64,000 bases of DNA from contig JANFOG010000015.1 in assembly GCA_024336345.1 (NCBI GenBank), positions 620,001 through 684,000 on the forward strand. The letters are read 5' to 3'. The notes under the pieces were generated by a model. That model searched no databases, was not told the DNA's origin, and saw only the letters and a list, made by a program, of their open reading frames with translations. A program made the translations under genes and the position numbers. Position 1 is the first letter of the stretch. The number at the start of each line of letters is the position of its first letter. Origin of the DNA: Mariannaea sp. PMI_226. Taxonomy: Eukaryota > Ascomycota > Sordariomycetes > Hypocreales > Nectriaceae. This document shows positions 37,201 to 47,298 of the stretch, piece after piece.

Positions 37201-38002
37201 AGTATCGCCGCATCATGCAGTCCGTACTTTGTGGTAGATGAATATTCCATTCCGGAGATGTACTCCTGATACCGGCATTCGTAGCCATTTGAAAGTTCTG
37301 TGGCGAGACAACAGGAGAAGAAAGGTTTGGATAAAGCGGGCTTTGTGTGAAGAAGTTCTCATCAAGCCTCGGTGTATTCAAGTCATAGTCCAAGAGATTT
37401 AGATCCATCCCGAGATCAAGTGGCGGTAACTCTCCATTTTCCTCTCCTCTTGATGAATCGCCATGCAAACCTGCTCGTGGGAGGGAAGTGCTTGATGAAC
37501 TTAGAAAGGTTCTGGAGCAGCAAGTTTGTGGCTCTGGAGTACGTATTTCGATACGTCGCTTGTTGAGGTGCTCAACTGTCCAATCTACAACTATACAGTA
37601 AGTCATTTTTCTAGTGGCTACAGGCCCAATAGCTTACCCATATGAGTGTTAGACGGCTGTCCAGTGGTCGTGCTGTGCCGGAGGGCCCTCTTAATACGGG
37701 ATGGGCCTTGCTTTTGGCCATAGACGTATACTTCAGAGGTCTTGCCCTCAGCCTCTCGTTTGAGAATTTCTTTACCAATCTCTCGCCACTCGTTTGCGTG
37801 TAAATTCTTCAATCTGCCCATCTTTGACTTGAACTGCCGCATTCTTTTTTACTATGTGAGCTCAAACCCTTGAATTGCAATTGGCGACTTACGAGATGTC
37901 ATGTCGCTGGTTTAGTTGCCTCACTGATTCCTCAGCGGTTTTTCCCTCCTCCACATAGAGCCTAAATGCTTCACGCTCACATTCGGTCCAGTTTGTGGGC
38001 AT
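34221..38002 (-). CDS. Clr5-domain ankyrin-repeat protein, four exons, 1198 aa
   Basis: Exons 38002-37893, 37843-37638, 37584-37135 and 37051-34221 (3,597 nt with stop). Introns are 49, 53 and 83 bp with GTAAGT, GTAAGC and GTATTC donors. The N-terminus NWTECEREAFRLYVEEGKTA followed by RHDISMRQFKSKMGRLKN is the fungal Clr5 domain (a helical N-terminal domain named from a fission yeast silencing factor), seen only after splicing exons 1 and 2. A Ser/Pro-rich linker follows. From about residue 430 to the end I count about twelve ankyrin repeats, such as TALHYAAWKGHYKVVDCLLE, ALYIAAGYGNLALVRFLVRR and TAIEMAAKHGRLEMVRLF. Between repeats lies a duplicated acidic Ser/Asp insert (HPEDLSQ...SDSYSDSDSD and HSEDLSE...NSISTSDSGAD). 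Likely a nuclear or cytosolic scaffold or sensor; Clr5-ANK proteins are common in polymorphic fungal gene families. Confidence 0.9.
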
Positions 38003-41000
38003 GTTGCAAGATTACGCAATGGAAAATGTTGGACAAGAAGTGACCGCGTGGGACGTGAAATGGGTGAATTGAAGCAAGTCACAAGACCAGGACAAAATGA
38101 TGGTAGAGCGATGATATATGTAAGAGGACCAGGCTTTTGTAATGAAGGATGGAGCAGAACATGGACTTTTGCTCTGGGGCATTCTGACAGCAGAGATGTC
38201 CTTTTGCAGTCTGTACTTTTGACACCACCACGGGAGCTGATTGGATGCCGTGATTTGTTTGCAATCCTCCAATCAGCATAGGTACAAGGATACCCCGGGC
38301 CTTTCTTAGCAGTTAGAAGAGCGACATTTTGCCCAAATGATGACGTTCAGCTGAAGGTTGCGAGGCAAGCCCTGTCAGAGATGAAGTTTCATGCAAGCAG
38401 TCACTGTGAAAATAGCCTCTATCTGTCCAATAGTGCTGTTGCAGGGCGACGGCTGTGTAGCGACAATAAAGAGCATTGAGCATTCTAAAGAGTAGCCAAG
38501 TTGATTTCACGCAACAGTCAGTGAATACTTGGTTCTTCAGAGTGGTTGGGCCATGGCACTGGGCGAGAGCTACCTGTACTTTCTGCACGGTGGCACGGAA
38601 CAGAAGAGCTGAGCTCCATAGCGTCAATTGTCGCCCAACGAGCGTTTTTGCCTCACAAAGTGCACTTTCAGGTCTCTGAACACGTCACCTTACAGCGTCC
38701 AAGGCGGTGTGAAGGCAAAATCTCTATGTTATTAGTGGTGTCTTTTGTCACAATCCAACCTGTAGCGGTCTGATTGGTGTTACGACTTGACCACTTGCAG
38801 ATCACGTGTGATCTAGCCACGCAATATCTCGCGGATTGCCATCAGGTCGTTCATGGGTTGCTTCGTTTGGTGACCGACGAAAGTTGTAGATAAGAGGATA
38901 AGGGTGCATATATAACACAGGATAAAAAGAAAAGAACTCCATCAAGAAGTTTTCATCTTTTGCTTACTTCAGATGTCGGGACCGAATCGTTCAATAGCTT
39001 ATGGGACAATTGCGGCCATTATTTATGCAGTTTAGTAGCATTACCAGTACTCAAATATATAATGTCAGTATTTTACTCAAGTTATTCAACACTGTAAAGG
39101 TTATTGTTGAAGGTATGGCCCCTATTCTGGCGACGGCCTCAGGTGAGAACAAAGTGCAAGGAGCGTGGTACGGAGAGGGACAGGGGGGAGAACTAATTGC
39201 GGGAGCATTGTTCTCATTCGATTATATTTACCAATCGCAAAGAGATATTATCAGCATGAAACTATCAACCATTGAGAGAACTATTCTATTATGCGTTGGA
39301 GTTGAAGGGTGTGAGTGTAAAGGGTGAGCATTGGCTATTAAGGTAATGTGCACCTTGAGGTCCGCGTAAGGTTTCCCTAATAGCTCTCGCGATAGCCCGA
39401 AAGCCTTTCTACCGCATTGTGAATGCGTTTAGCTAGATGAGTCAAACACTTAGCTGATTCCAACAGATCGACTGCAATCACGCGATTCTTGGGTCAAGTT
39501 ATATCATGTCACATCGACAATAACTAATCTGCATTTGATACGCCAAATCACCTATCTCCAAATCAAACGAAAAGCATCACGCCGCTGGCGTGAGATGGAT
39601 CACATGTATCCTGGGTAGGAAGATTTCAACAAACGCATTCAAGGTAAACCACTCCAGCCACGAAAAGCCACAGTGGCGCGTGCAACGAAATAGCCACCGG
39701 TCGGTGAGCAAGCTGAATGTCCCACGTAGGCGATATTCTTGCATCCACTTGCGCCGGGAAATGCTTATGGAATAATACGTCAACATGGAGATAGCAAGGG
39801 AATCGGAGGAATTGCAAATATATGTTTAATCAACTGTCCTCAATGTGTATAGAGGCGGCACATCTCTGGCCCAGACCGAGTCACTCACATCTAAATAATT
39901 CCATATACGACCATACCTAGAAACTGTTCACGATAATTTTGGAGATGACAGAACCGATTTACATATAAATGAGAGAAGTTTGTTTGAAAGATAACTACAA
40001 TGAAATTCCTCGTCCAGCCTCATGGGAACAGGTATTGGGTAGTCTATGCTATTGGCCTTCTTCAATGTCACACATGTCGCTTGCTCCAACATCGACACTG
40101 CCTCCGATGCGGTTGACTTGAAATGCCGTCGCGAGCCGACAGGAGGCTTAGCAAATCGGAGCGATGGTAGAAGCTATTCTAACCAACAATACCAAATACA
40201 GCACCGGCTCATACGGATCTATAGAAAACCAAAGTTAGCGGAGGCATCCGTCCGAAATTGGCTTCATACAGGTGACGTATTTCATCAAAGGGATGCAAAT
40301 AGATACATGTAGCCATTTATACAATCTTGGCCGTGGTAAAGGATCAATACCTCGTATATGCTGCACTTTTTCACACCAACAGACGTGGTACAGGCATGAC
40401 GACCAACAGCATAATGCTTTTTTTTCGGTCTGACCCAGCCTTGCACTTTTACTTCTTACTCAGATATTAGCTGGATCGCTCATATTTACACCCCTAGGAA
40501 GCTTAGAAGAGGATTTAAGCGGCTTATGGTCAAGGGAATGAGTGATATTTCTCCAATAAAGGGGCTGAGTGTTTGGGTATGGCTACTTGAGGGGGTGTTC
40601 TTGGATATGAGACTATTTCGCTTACATCCATCTGTATCAATGATTCATTACTACGGATTGATAAATGCCCGTTCCACGTTATGGAAATTTACGTAATTCA
40701 GCTCGTAAGTGGCTCACGAGGCACTGGTTAATCAAGTCCTAAGCGTAATAGTTTGTCTCAACTCTTGAAGGATATACAAAGGTATTCTGAAGCCATCTCC
40801 TTATCATTCGGACAACTTCGCATAAAAATAGGGTAGGTATCATCCATGTGCCCAAAAATATCATGTGTCCAGATTCAAGGCCCCCAACAAAATAGCGCCA
40901 AAAATACCCAAGCTGGTGGTGCGTCGAGCGAGGGGGCCAGATTGGATCCTGGTTGAGACAATCTTCCTTGATTGGATGTCTAGCGCATGTAAGCTGACAA

Positions 41001-41639
41001 GTGGGTGCCCGAACCAGAACCAGGGCGCGCATCGCATGACAGAATTTTGAAGAAGTCTATTATTCTACAAAGTTGATTGATGTGAAGGGCGATGAGTTCA
41101 TAGAAAGAATTAAACGTCATTGACGAGGTATTATCCATTTCTTGTCGTCCAGCTGGAAAGGCGGATTGCGCCATCAACCTAGGCCATCTGGGGCGATTCG
41201 ATGGCGTCTACAAGGAGAAGTATAGTGTGGTCATAATATTCATGGTTGTAAAGGCAAATGGTATTGAAACTTGGTGTACGCCTCAATAATTGCAATGCAT
41301 CTTACTATTTTCGTTTAGAATCCTCCCTTCTCGTCGTGTTCGTGGCATGCTCAGACACTGACAGCCCGGCACGCCATTGCTGACTTGGGGGCTGAGCGCT
41401 GGCTATTTTGTGAGACAGCACGTGTTGACACTATGGGCATTTCAGGGCTGGCAAACTCGATCATCACACTACGACTCCAGCTAATGACCACTATGTGTAG
41501 ATAGTAGGTGTGTCACCAGATACAGAATACATCATCTTCGGGAGTTGTCTCTCCTCAGTTTTGTGTCTTGGCGATAATAGCATGACGCTGCAGATACGAG
41601 CCCAATCCTGCGGTTGGCCGATTACATGACGTAGTTTGG

Positions 41640-41735
41640 TGTTGGTATTGCTGTTATTGCTACTATTGCTGTTGTTGTTGGTATTGCTGTCATTGTTACT
41701 ATTGCTATTCTGACTGCTATTCTCATTTAGTTTTG
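41640..41735. repeat. Degenerate (GTTATT/GCTATT) trinucleotide-rich tract
   Basis: About 95 bp of GTTGGTATTGCTGTTATTGCTACTATTGCTGTTG-like triplets with interruptions; a decayed microsatellite. Confidence 0.8.
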
Positions 41736-42503
41736 TTAGTGGTCAAATAGGCTGTGCTTTGGCTTGGGAATATAACAGCCCAGGCGTACCTATTCGGGGA
41801 CCTCATCCTTGACCAACTAACCCAGTAGGGACATAGCAGTTGGTAGGTCCCTACCTACAGTACGTACTTCACCACTCACCTAGCAAAGTTGCCAAGCAAC
41901 TATTATCCAAGTTTTGTGGCGCCATCGCCGATTACTTGGGGCTTAACCCAGCCCTCGGATTCGATCGAGGCGGTACGTAGTAAAAAGTAATACTGTGGCA
42001 GATCTGCTTTGTTCTGTTCTGGAATTGTGGAGCAAAGCTTTTACGTTAAGGTTGTGACCATGCTTCTTCATGATGTGCCTCTTTATTACCTAGTGCCACA
42101 CCCTCCATACTATGTACAGAGTCCGAGCTCCGCCACTCGGGCACATGCAGTGTCAAGCGTGATGCGCAGCAGCTAGAGAGTCAGCCAGAGACCAAACTAG
42201 AGAGCTGCCAAGAGCAGCTAGCAAGCAGCTAATCCTCATCGCCCCGAGGATTCCGTGCTGAAGCTCTCCGATTTGGGGTAAGGCGACTGCGGGGGCTGAG
42301 GCTCATGGTCCCAAGGGCCCTGAAAATAGCAGCGGGCTCTTCTTCTCTCCCACTGCGGGAAGCTCAGCCCTGTGTGCTGCCATCCCACGATGAGAATCAT
42401 GAGGGTTGCGCCATCTTGTCGTGGATGGATCAAAGGATAATCGAGTGGTGATCTAGTAGTAGTCGCTTTCTAAAGATGTGTAGGCTTGAGCAAGAGAATC
42501 AAT

Positions 42504-42510
42504 TATAAAA
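42504..42510 (+). promoter_or_regulatory. TATA box of the repeat-protein gene
   Basis: TATAAAA, 261 bp before the ATG, followed by a long CAACAACTACTACAA leader and a CT-rich stretch. A strong promoter layout for an abundant transcript. Confidence 0.6.
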
Positions 42511-42770
42511 GGATGTTGATACCCCCAAGATGTAATTCCCTTTTTCTTATCATCACAATCAACAACTACAACAACTACTACTACAATCTCAACTACAACA
42601 TCTCTATCACCATCCACATCATCCAAGCAAAACAACAACAACCATCACCACATATACATAACAGTCCAACACTTCAGACAAATCTCATCTTTTCATTTGT
42701 CTCATTTCCTTTTTCCCCCCTATCTTCTTCATTTCTTCTTTCTAGTCACTCAGCCTAAACAATCTTCATA

Positions 42771-43793
42771 ATGCGTTACTCCTACACTCTCCTCGCCTTT
42801 GCCGTTACCGCTCTGGCTCTTCCCACTCCCAACTCCAAGGCCGACGATGGCTCATGGGCACCGGGCAAGTATGAGGGCGATGGTACTCCATACGACGATG
42901 GAAAGTGGCAGCCTGGCAAGTATGAGGGTGACAATACCCCCTACGATGACGGCCAGTACCATAACAACAAGCGCGATGATGGCTCTTGGTCCCCTGGAAA
43001 GTATGAGGGTGAGGGTACCCCCTACGACGACGGCAAGTGGTATCCCGGGAAATATCCCGGTGACAAGACCAAGCGTGATGACGGCTCCTGGCAGCCCGGA
43101 AAGTACGAGGGTAAGGGCACTCCTTACGATGATGGCAAGTGGTATCCCGGCAAATACCCCGGTGGCAAGACCAAGACAGTGAAGCGCGATGATGGTTCTT
43201 GGTATCCTGGAAAGTACGAGGGCAAGGGTACTCCTTACGACGACGGCAAATGGTATGAGGGAAAGTATCCCACCAAGAAGCCAGCCAAGCGCGATGATGG
43301 CTCTTGGTCTCCTGGAAAGTACGAGGGCAAGGACACTCCCTACGACGATGGAAAGTGGCAGCCTGGCAAGTATGAGGGTGACGATACCCCATACGATGAT
43401 GGCCAGTACCATAACAACAAGCGCGATGATGGCTCGTGGCAGCCTGGAAAGTATGAGGGTGACGACACCCCCTACGACGATGGAAAGTGGCAACCCGGCA
43501 AGTACGAGGGTGATGACACTCCTTATGACGATGGCCAGTACCACAACAACAAGCGCGACGATGGTTCTTGGTCCCCCGGCAAGTATGAGGGTGATGATAC
43601 CCCATATGATGATGGAAAGTGGCAACCTGGCAAGTACGAGGGTGACGATACCCCCTACGATGATGGCCAGTATCACAACAACAAGCGCGATGATGGTTCG
43701 TGGCAGTCCGGCAAGTACGAGGGCGACGGCACTCCTTATGATGATGGGAAGTGGACTGCCGACAAGTACCCCAACGGAGAGAAGAAGGAGTAA
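42771..43793 (+). CDS. Secreted Kex2-processed repeat protein (KEP / RiPP-precursor architecture), 340 aa
   Basis: Single exon. A signal peptide (MRYSYTLLAFAVTALALP) is followed by TPNSKA and then eight units that each begin DDGSW at residues 25, 69, 103, 140, 175, 219, 263 and 307. Seven Lys-Arg dibasic sites stand at the exact unit borders. Units 1, 5, 6 and 7 are 44 residues with two TPYDDG cores and end QYHNNKR; units 2, 3, 4 and 8 are 34-37 residues with one TPYDDG core and a KYPxxK tail. Such signal-plus-repeat-plus-KR layout defines KEX2-processed repeat proteins, which include mating-factor precursors and the ustiloxin-type RiPP precursors. Cleavage by Kex2 in the Golgi would release eight Tyr/Trp/Asp-rich peptides. 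No UstYa/DUF3328 oxidase or tyrosinase gene lies within this window, so a modified product is not indicated; a structural or signalling role is equally possible. Confidence 0.93.
   Translation: MRYSYTLLAFAVTALALPTPNSKADDGSWAPGKYEGDGTPYDDGKWQPGKYEGDNTPYDDGQYHNNKRDDGSWSPGKYEGEGTPYDDGKWYPGKYPGDKTKRDDGSWQPGKYEGKGTPYDDGKWYPGKYPGGKTKTVKRDDGSWYPGKYEGKGTPYDDGKWYEGKYPTKKPAKRDDGSWSPGKYEGKDTPYDDGKWQPGKYEGDDTPYDDGQYHNNKRDDGSWQPGKYEGDDTPYDDGKWQPGKYEGDDTPYDDGQYHNNKRDDGSWSPGKYEGDDTPYDDGKWQPGKYEGDDTPYDDGQYHNNKRDDGSWQSGKYEGDGTPYDDGKWTADKYPNGEKKE
42843..43790 (+). repeat. Coding tandem array, eight units of 102-132 bp
   Basis: DNA-level repeat inside the KEP gene. Units start at 42843, 42975, 43077, 43188, 43293, 43425, 43557 and 43689 (132, 102, 111, 105, 132, 132, 132 and 102 bp). 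Units 5-7 are nearly identical and likely arose by recent unequal crossing-over; synonymous differences (GAC/GAT, CCC/CCT) separate the others. Confidence 0.93.
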
Positions 43794-45645
43794 AAAGCGA
43801 CTCGGGATATATACGGGGATGGTTTCTGCCTTCAATTCTTTGTCTATTTAGCCACATTACCTTTTCTGTTTCATTTTCTTCTCTTTTTTCTTGCTCCATT
43901 ATCAATCTACATAGACTTTTCATGATACAGATTTTCACACGTTAGCTATAAAGCAAGCGAATAAAATGCTTCTTCTGTTAAACACTTGATCTCATCCACT
44001 GATTGTTACTTCGCTTGAATTCTGCATCGACTGATCTGATTCCCTGAGCATCAAAATGTTTGTGACCTAGATGCACAAATAACTAATATTTCGCCACTCT
44101 ATTTAAGTAATGCAACTGAGAAGATGCAGTGCTTGACTATGTTGCTTTCTGCAAAGATGGACATGTGCACACACAACAGACTTCATGATTTTGCTGTGAT
44201 GCATGGGCTTGTCTCTCACTTCATCGATGCTCTCGGTACTAGATAAGGACGAGGTCTAATAAACACAGGGTAGTTTAATATGGAACAGACTGCATTCTTG
44301 CATTTTAATTGCTGTCCATGGCCATGAACTGAAGTTGCGTTTTACCCTCAGCTAGGTGTTAGGTAGACTCACGAATAGACCATTCAACGGCTGACTTCCT
44401 CGACTGGCCAACACTGAATTGGACAGATTGTTGGGAATATGAGCATGTAATATTATTTATACGGTTAAAAAGAATAGCCTGAAGGTTCTGACAAGTTAAC
44501 TTGGTGGGAATCACAATGTCATCCCTTGCATCCAACCAACAGCTCTGACCTGACGTACAGTTCGATATCGTATCTATCTCTCTCATCAAGTACCTTGTCG
44601 TCAAATCCATAATACGATGCCTATCCATTTAACATTGAAAAGCCTCATTTTTTCCGGGTTTGGAAAATGCTTTATTCGTCATATCTTAAAAGATCACGTT
44701 TAGTTTCAAGCTTCGATAAGCAGTCTCGCGTGAGATTTACGCCGTAAGCAGTGGATGATACTTTGCGATCATTCCGAGCCTCTCTGTTGAAGCAGTCTTG
44801 ATAGATATTTCAACCTATGTCAAATTCATCCATCTCATTATTTCTAATTGACAATGTTTCATGATTAAAACAGATGCGCCACATCCTTGATCCGTTTAAT
44901 GATCCGCTCGGAGACCCTGGGGACAAACATGAGACTAGGCTGGTTTTACGTGTCTTGGCAGATACTCAAAGACATTTTGTTCCAAAAATAAGATGAAACG
45001 TGCTTAAAATGAAGGGAAATAAAGTATCAATCGCTTCTGCTATTAGGTTGCCCGTATACCCGCTAAAGACTACCGCGTACTGTAACTTGGCAACTGAAAA
45101 ACAATAGCTACAACAAAGTCTCCCGCCATTTACACCCCATTGTCAGCCTCCATGCAAGTTACTTCAATGAAGATGGAGTTTTCGTACTGGTTAGCTCCAA
45201 AGCCACATTGCTCGGCCTTGACGTGGCTTGGAGGCACTTCTGGCCGTTGACTAATAACCGCGGGATGGTGACAAGACAGTTGGATACCCCTCAGACTAGT
45301 GCAACTTGCTTTGGGTACACCTAGCACTGTTGTGGTATGCAGTTTTCGCCGATCGCGAACTTTCCATATACAGCCACAAATCATAGTGGACTTGGCCAGT
45401 TAATAAGGTTGAGGGATGACGTAGACAGAGTTCCAAGAGGATGATGAACTAATTTATATAGTGCTCAAAGGTTCCTCCTTACAATCCTTTCCAAAACACA
45501 TAACCCTCATTCAATAAGACTCCTTGAGCTGGTGCAGACAGCATTCACTGCCAATATTCCGTGGCACAAAAATACCAAATATCAATTAAACAGACCTACG
45601 ACGACTCTATAATCTCCTCATTTTCTTCTGAATCAAAACATCGCC
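43794..45645. other. 1.9 kb intergenic, no gene supported
   Basis: AT-rich. An 89-codon minus-strand frame at 44359-44628 has four Cys but no signal peptide and irregular codon use, so I do not call it. A TATA-like TTTATATAG at 45453-45461 precedes the His-rich gene by about 190 bp. Confidence 0.45.
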
Positions 45646-45834
45646 ATGTGTTTCGGCTTCGGTCCTCGACACCATGTCGTCCACACTCGTCCTGGTTTTG
45701 GTCCACCTGTGTTAGGCCCGCGACGCGTTGTTCACGTCCACCATCATCACGGCGGCTACGGTATGGGTCGTGGGAGGGCGTCAGTCCCATATGGTGGAAG
45801 AAGGGGTATGGGAGGTGGTAGACGCCGATGCTGA
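45646..45834 (+). CDS. Tiny His/Gly/Arg-rich protein, 62 aa
   Basis: Single frame MCFGFGPRHHVVHTRPGFGP onward, then VVHVHHHHGGYGMGRGRA, ending GMGGGRRRC. Cys is present at position 2 and at the very last residue. A TATA-like element lies about 190 bp upstream, the leader is A/C-rich and the stop is followed within 20 bp by AACAATAAAACAG, a plausible poly(A) signal, which together favour a real gene. The His cluster suggests metal binding and the Gly/Arg part RNA or membrane binding, but both are only compositional guesses. The protein lacks a signal peptide and any named domain. It could also be a spurious frame in a non-coding transcript. Confidence 0.5.
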   Translation: MCFGFGPRHHVVHTRPGFGPPVLGPRRVVHVHHHHGGYGMGRGRASVPYGGRRGMGGGRRRC

Positions 45835-46150
45835 AACGACAAAAAAACAATAAAACAGCTTGTTAGCTCCCCTTGTACGCGTGGGATTTGTATGCCGAGC
45901 ATGTATGCTTGCGATCGTTTCCTTGTATCATAAATGGACTAACAGAAGTTGGATGGAAACAAGAGTGTCCGAATGATAGAATGAAATCAATGAAACGACG
46001 GAAAATACAAACTTTTATAACTACATGTACAACACTTCCAAGGTTCGATATGGCTGCATATCAGTAGCGATCTATAGGGCGCGCAAATGTATCCTATCTC
46101 CCACCAGCTTGCCGGCATGTATTTACAATATAAAGAATCAAACAAACAAC
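45835..46150. other. Convergent 3' region
   Basis: About 0.3 kb between the His-rich gene and the carbonic anhydrase 3' end. Nothing seen beyond AT-rich 3' flank. Confidence 0.5.
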
Positions 46151-47298
46151 TTAACAGGCTTCCAAAGCCAACTGAATAACGTTGGGCTCTCCTGGCGAAT
46201 TCTGGGGAAATCGAGAGTTGAATCCAATCACATTTCTAGCCTTGAAGAAGGTAGACGTCTTGATCGATAGTATCTGCGTAGAGACAAACCAGCTGACGCC
46301 CTCACTGCAGGGAGGAGTTGTCAAGGAGCCGTGATATCTGGATTTTCAAGTGTTAGTTGCTTCTCATTGCGTGCTAATACCATGTTAAGGATGAACTCAC
46401 GATTGGAAACTACCTGCGGAGAGAAGGTTGACGAGCTCGGACATGATAAGAGGAGAGGTTTTCAGAGTGTCTCCCAGCTTAGGAATCTTGTTCACGGATC
46501 CCAAAACCGTCTCAAGAAGTTTGGAAGGAGTGGCCTTGGTCCTAGACGTCGCTGGAGTCTCATTGGAAGAGCTGAGATATTTGACTCGTCTTGGGATATG
46601 CTCTCCTCTGTCGTTGTTGTGGTGCTTGGCGTGGAACTTGCCAGTGGGCTTTGTAGAAGCTGAAACGGTTCGGGTGGCAGGATTCTCAGAGGTCGCCTCT
46701 GGGTCGATGGTTTCAATATAAACACCGATAACGGCGATTTGTTTGGCTTCATTTTGCCACACCATATGCATCTCCATAGCCATGCTTGTTCCGTTATTTA
46801 GGTGCTCGCTCGGTAGGTGAAAGTGAAACTGTTTCAAGCTGTACTCCACGTCGCCAACTGAGATGGTGCCACCCTCGGAGATGACCTCGACGGTAGTTCC
46901 AAGATTTTCAAACTCGGCTCCCTCTTTGTAGTCGGGGATTTTTATATTCAGTTCAGATCCAGGAATCATGGTGAACGATTCTGAGACCATGTTGATCGGG
47001 GATTGACGGGTGCCATTCGCACAGGCGCCATTAGCAGCGTCCAGCGCATGCCAATTTACAGGACCCTATTGGGGGAAAGAGGGAATCAATATCGAGCTTC
47101 AACACAGATTACAGCAAAATTTATTGCGTAGAATGTCAGAAGTGTACCTACCTTGGAGCCAATATACCCAAACTTGGGAGGTGCAATCTTTCCCTCCTCT
47201 GCCCTGGGATGTAAACTCGTTCCATAAGCACAGGAAGCCAAACTGCTGGGTAGAAAGGCAGCGGCCAGGAGGCCAAAAAGGAGAGTGGAATGGGTCAT
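46151..47298 (-). CDS. Secreted alpha-type carbonic anhydrase, three exons, 332 aa
   Basis: Exons 47298-47152, 47065-46401 and 46337-46151 (999 nt with stop). Introns are GTAGGT...CAATAG (86 bp) and GTGAGT...ATCCAG (63 bp). It starts with a signal peptide (MTHSTLLFGLLAAAFLPSSLA). Alpha-CA signatures follow in order: YIGSK-GPVNWHALD across intron 1, TRQSPINM, the zinc site QFHFHLPSEH (His about 130 and 132) plus MEMHMVWQ (His about 149), and, across intron 2, SYHGSLTTPPCSEGVSW, then NVIGFNSRFPQNSPGEPNV near the C-terminus. The enzyme interconverts CO2 and bicarbonate outside the cell. Between VYIETIDPEA and SKLLETVLGS it carries an extra basic Ser/Thr-rich loop of about 55 residues (with HAKHHNN and RGEHIPRRVKYL) not usual in the family. 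All three zinc histidines are present, so it is probably active. Confidence 0.93.

Larger units (their letters stand above)
38003..42770. other. 4.8 kb gene-poor AT-rich region
   Basis: No supported gene. Landmarks: a trinucleotide-like tract at 41640-41735; an ATG near 40000 opening MKFLVQPHGNRYW with several His and Cys codons, which stops after about 38 codons and may be a decayed small secreted protein gene; and a long A/C-rich leader from 42540 belonging to the repeat protein gene. Several scattered 60-110-codon frames have no consistent codon bias. Confidence 0.5.

Noticed and set aside
39001..39327. 108-codon frame in the 38-42 kb gap
   Set aside because: AT-rich, uneven composition, no recognisable motif and no splice-linked neighbour.
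42805..43938. Two long minus-strand frames (327 and 377 codons) over the repeat protein
   Set aside because: They mirror the tandem repeat in antisense; one is a His/Cys/Arg-rich artefact and the other a Val/Ile-rich one. The plus strand has the signal peptide, KR sites and leader.
44359..44628. 89-codon minus-strand frame with four cysteines
   Set aside because: It lacks a signal peptide and codon bias; there is no support beyond its length.
42771..47298. A ustiloxin-type RiPP gene cluster around the repeat protein
   Set aside because: The neighbours readable here are a His-rich protein and a carbonic anhydrase; no DUF3328, tyrosinase, methyltransferase or transporter gene is visible.
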